Part shown: positions 62,565 to 64,000 of the stretch, piece by piece
Layout: each line of letters starts with the position of its first letter
Numbering within the stretch: the first letter of the stretch is position 1
NCBI GenBank assembly: GCA_003169695.1
Contig: PNAS01000056.1
Location: forward strand, 1 to 64,000
Source: Spartobacteria bacterium
GTDB lineage: Bacteria; Verrucomicrobiota; Verrucomicrobiia; Chthoniobacterales; UBA10450
Reading direction: 5' to 3'
Length of the DNA stretch: 64,000 bases
Program-made: the position numbers and the translations under genes
The notes under the pieces: model-generated
What the model was told of the DNA's origin: nothing
The model's input: the letters and a program-made list of their open reading frames with translations, nothing else
Databases searched by the model: none

Positions 62565-63209
62565 ATGAAAAAATTTCTCCTTCTCGCCCTGGCCGCCGGT
62601 CTTGCGTTTCCAGCAGCGAGCTTCGCCCAAGGCACGCTCAAAATCGGCACTGTCGACATGCAGCGCGCGTTCAAGGAATACAACAAAACAAAGGACGCTG
62701 AGAATAAAGTCAACGATGCGAAAAATGCCGCCAAAAAGGAATTCGACGACCGGACGGATGGATACAAAAAAGCCCTGGACGAAATCAACAAGCTCAATCA
62801 GCAGCTTGACGCTCCGGCGTTGAGCGCGGACGCCAAAGCCCAAAAGGCCAAGGAGCGGGACGAAAAGATCGCGAACATCAAGACCATGGAGCGCGAGATC
62901 AATGAATTTCGTCAAACTCGCGAGCAACAGCTGCAACAGCAGGCCATGCGGATGAGGGAAGGCATCGTCAAGGAAATCACGGACCTCGTGTTGGAACGCG
63001 TGAAGTCGAATGGCATGGATTTGGTCTTCGATAAATCCGGCCTGAGCACGAACTATGTGCCCGTGCTTCTCTACTCCAAGGACAACGCGGACTTCACCAC
63101 CGAGATAATTACCGCGCTCAACAAAAAAGCAGCGAGTACAACTGAAAAGCCGGCCACTACGTCGACGTCTCCTGCGGCGAGTCCCGCCAAATCAACCACG
63201 AAGCCTTAA
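62565..63209 (+). CDS. OmpH/Skp-type periplasmic chaperone
   Basis: 214-aa exported protein with a signal peptide (KKFLLLALAAGLAFPAASFAQ, cut after residue 21). The mature part begins GTLKIGTVDMQRAFKEYNKTKDAE, matching the OmpH/Skp core, followed by a long charged coiled-coil (KAKERDEKIANIKTMEREINEFRQTREQQLQQQ). A short beta end follows (VLLYSKDNADFTTEI), then a Ser/Thr/Pro-rich tail. It lies 58 bp after bamA, the usual bamA-skp order, and chaperones unfolded outer-membrane proteins. The tail is an extra feature of this copy. Confidence 0.9.
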   Translation: MKKFLLLALAAGLAFPAASFAQGTLKIGTVDMQRAFKEYNKTKDAENKVNDAKNAAKKEFDDRTDGYKKALDEINKLNQQLDAPALSADAKAQKAKERDEKIANIKTMEREINEFRQTREQQLQQQAMRMREGIVKEITDLVLERVKSNGMDLVFDKSGLSTNYVPVLLYSKDNADFTTEIITALNKKAASTTEKPATTSTSPAASPAKSTTKP

Positions 63210-63235
63210 GAAGCCCACCCTTCTTTTCGAGAGTG

Positions 63236-63264
63236 AAAACACGCGGCATCTCCGCGTGTTTTTT
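63236..63264 (+). terminator. Rho-independent terminator after OmpH/Skp gene
   Basis: Stem AAAACACGCGG / CCGCGTGTTTT with a CATCT loop, then a T-run. It lies 26 bp after the chaperone stop codon and ends the bamA-skp unit. Confidence 0.92.
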
Positions 63265-63337
63265 ATGCGCCGGTCAATCTACCGCTTATGACGCGTACAC
63301 GTTCGAACTTGATCGTGGGCACTGGGGAGGATCATCT

Positions 63338-64000
63338 GTGAGATTGGGCGTCCGGAACGTCGCGAACATATTTTCGCTGCTCCTGTTGTTCGCTTCCGCG
63401 GCTTTGGGCGCGAGGTGGGAGGCGACGGTGACCGCTTCCTCGCCCCCCAGTTTTCCAGGGCCCCGATCGATGCACGCAAAATACGGCTTCGGTTGGAGCG
63501 GGTTCCCGGGAGCTGCGGCTGATGTGCGGTTGACCAAGGCGTCAGGCGATCGGTTGCAACTCGACGGGACGATTCATACGACCGGATTGGTTCGGGCGCT
63601 TTGGAAATTCGACGCCACTCATACATCGCGTGTGGATGCCGGCACATTGCATCCTCTCGAAATGAAGCAGATCGAAAATGTTCGGAACAAGAAAATCGTC
63701 ACGAGTTTGTCGTTCGATTCAAGCGGCGTTACCTCGAGGGAAACCGAGACGCCAAGCAAGAGCGTGGGTCCGAAAATTCGGCGCTTCGACTCCTCCAACC
63801 TGTTCGATTTGTATTCCGCGTTACTCTACCTAAGAAGCCAGCCGCTGCAGGATCGCAGTATCCAACGAATTGTCGTCTATCCGGCCACATCCGCTTATTT
63901 GGCCACAGTCACCGTGCTCGGCCGCGAACGGCTCACTGGACCGTCGGGAGCCTACAATGCCATCAAGCTCGATTTGCAGTTGAGCAAGATCGGAAAAAAT
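63338..64000 (+). CDS. DUF3108 domain exported protein, 3'-truncated by window edge
   Basis: The frame begins at GTG 63338, preceded by a strong Shine-Dalgarno (GGGGAGG, 63324-63330) with a 7-base spacer, and is open to the window end (221 codons). The N-terminus (VANIFSLLLLFASAALG) is a signal peptide. The domain reads KYGFGWSGFPGAAADVRL, VYPATSAYLATVTVLGRERLTG and GAYNAIKLDLQLSKIG, which match DUF3108. The family is periplasmic and of unknown function. The short frame ATG 63288 ends on a TGA that overlaps this GTG. Confidence 0.85.
   Translation, partial: MRLGVRNVANIFSLLLLFASAALGARWEATVTASSPPSFPGPRSMHAKYGFGWSGFPGAAADVRLTKASGDRLQLDGTIHTTGLVRALWKFDATHTSRVDAGTLHPLEMKQIENVRNKKIVTSLSFDSSGVTSRETETPSKSVGPKIRRFDSSNLFDLYSALLYLRSQPLQDRSIQRIVVYPATSAYLATVTVLGRERLTGPSGAYNAIKLDLQLSKIGKN

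Overview
The window looks like chromosomal DNA of a Gram-negative, moderately GC-rich bacterium, most likely a soil-type Verrucomicrobiota (Chthoniobacterales-like). This placement is an inference from gene content and style: an outer-membrane pair (BamA, Skp/OmpH), two TonB/ExbB/ExbD clusters, a futalosine-route menaquinone gene (mqnC), many TPR and TonB-type proteins, and numerous short intergenic palindromes. No rRNA, tRNA, CRISPR array, transposase or prophage was recognised. Coding density is high, and most genes are housekeeping.

Layout. Positions 1-9.7 kb: a TIR-domain membrane protein cut by the left edge, uvrC, a geranylgeranyl-reductase-type flavoprotein, folD, a DUF374 acyltransferase overlapping ubiX, a VOC protein, a D-Ala-D-Ala carboxypeptidase, bioF, a small lipoprotein and an MTA phosphorylase. 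9.8-16.5 kb: miaB, a membrane protein, a GT9 glycosyltransferase, then dnaN and dnaA on the minus strand with a non-coding stretch upstream of dnaA that could hold the origin. 16.5-20.3 kb: def behind a tonB-exbB-exbD cluster, and an OGG1-like glycosylase. 20.4-31.8 kb: an SSS symporter whose 3' end overlaps aspS, hisS, a tandemly duplicated small secreted-protein gene next to galE, a 3D-domain lipoprotein, a phosphoesterase, mscL with a zinc ribbon, and leuS. 31.9-39 kb: rdgB, a second Ton cluster (exbB-exbD-tonB-exbD), an FAA hydrolase, a phosphodiester glycosidase and a large TPR protein. 39-43 kb: an ArsR-methyltransferase fusion divergent from metK-ahcY. 43-49 kb: a tightly overlapping minus-strand run (methyltransferase, GNAT, PAP2, PaiB-like), a hypothetical, creD and a DUF2167 protein. 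49.3-64 kb: an MFS exporter, a Cys-rich small secreted protein with an outer-membrane barrel, an S9 peptidase, glpX, a crystallin-fold protein, a DAAO-like oxidase, an alpha/beta hydrolase, mqnC, bamA, an OmpH/Skp chaperone and a DUF3108 protein cut by the right edge.

Themes. The methyl cycle is well represented: an ArsR-methyltransferase regulator candidate beside metK and ahcY, plus MTA phosphorylase elsewhere. Envelope biogenesis and energised transport recur (BamA/Skp, two Ton clusters, CreD, PAP2, carboxypeptidase). The most informative non-genic features are a roughly 760-bp tandem duplication that carried the 3' end of galE with it and left a readable galE remnant, and a dispersed family of imperfect palindromes with GTCATCCCGAG-type ends, one copy of which supplies the last codons of hisS. 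No single locus is clearly a new system. The TIR membrane protein, the SAM-cycle regulator locus and the Cys-rich/barrel pair are the best candidates for follow-up.
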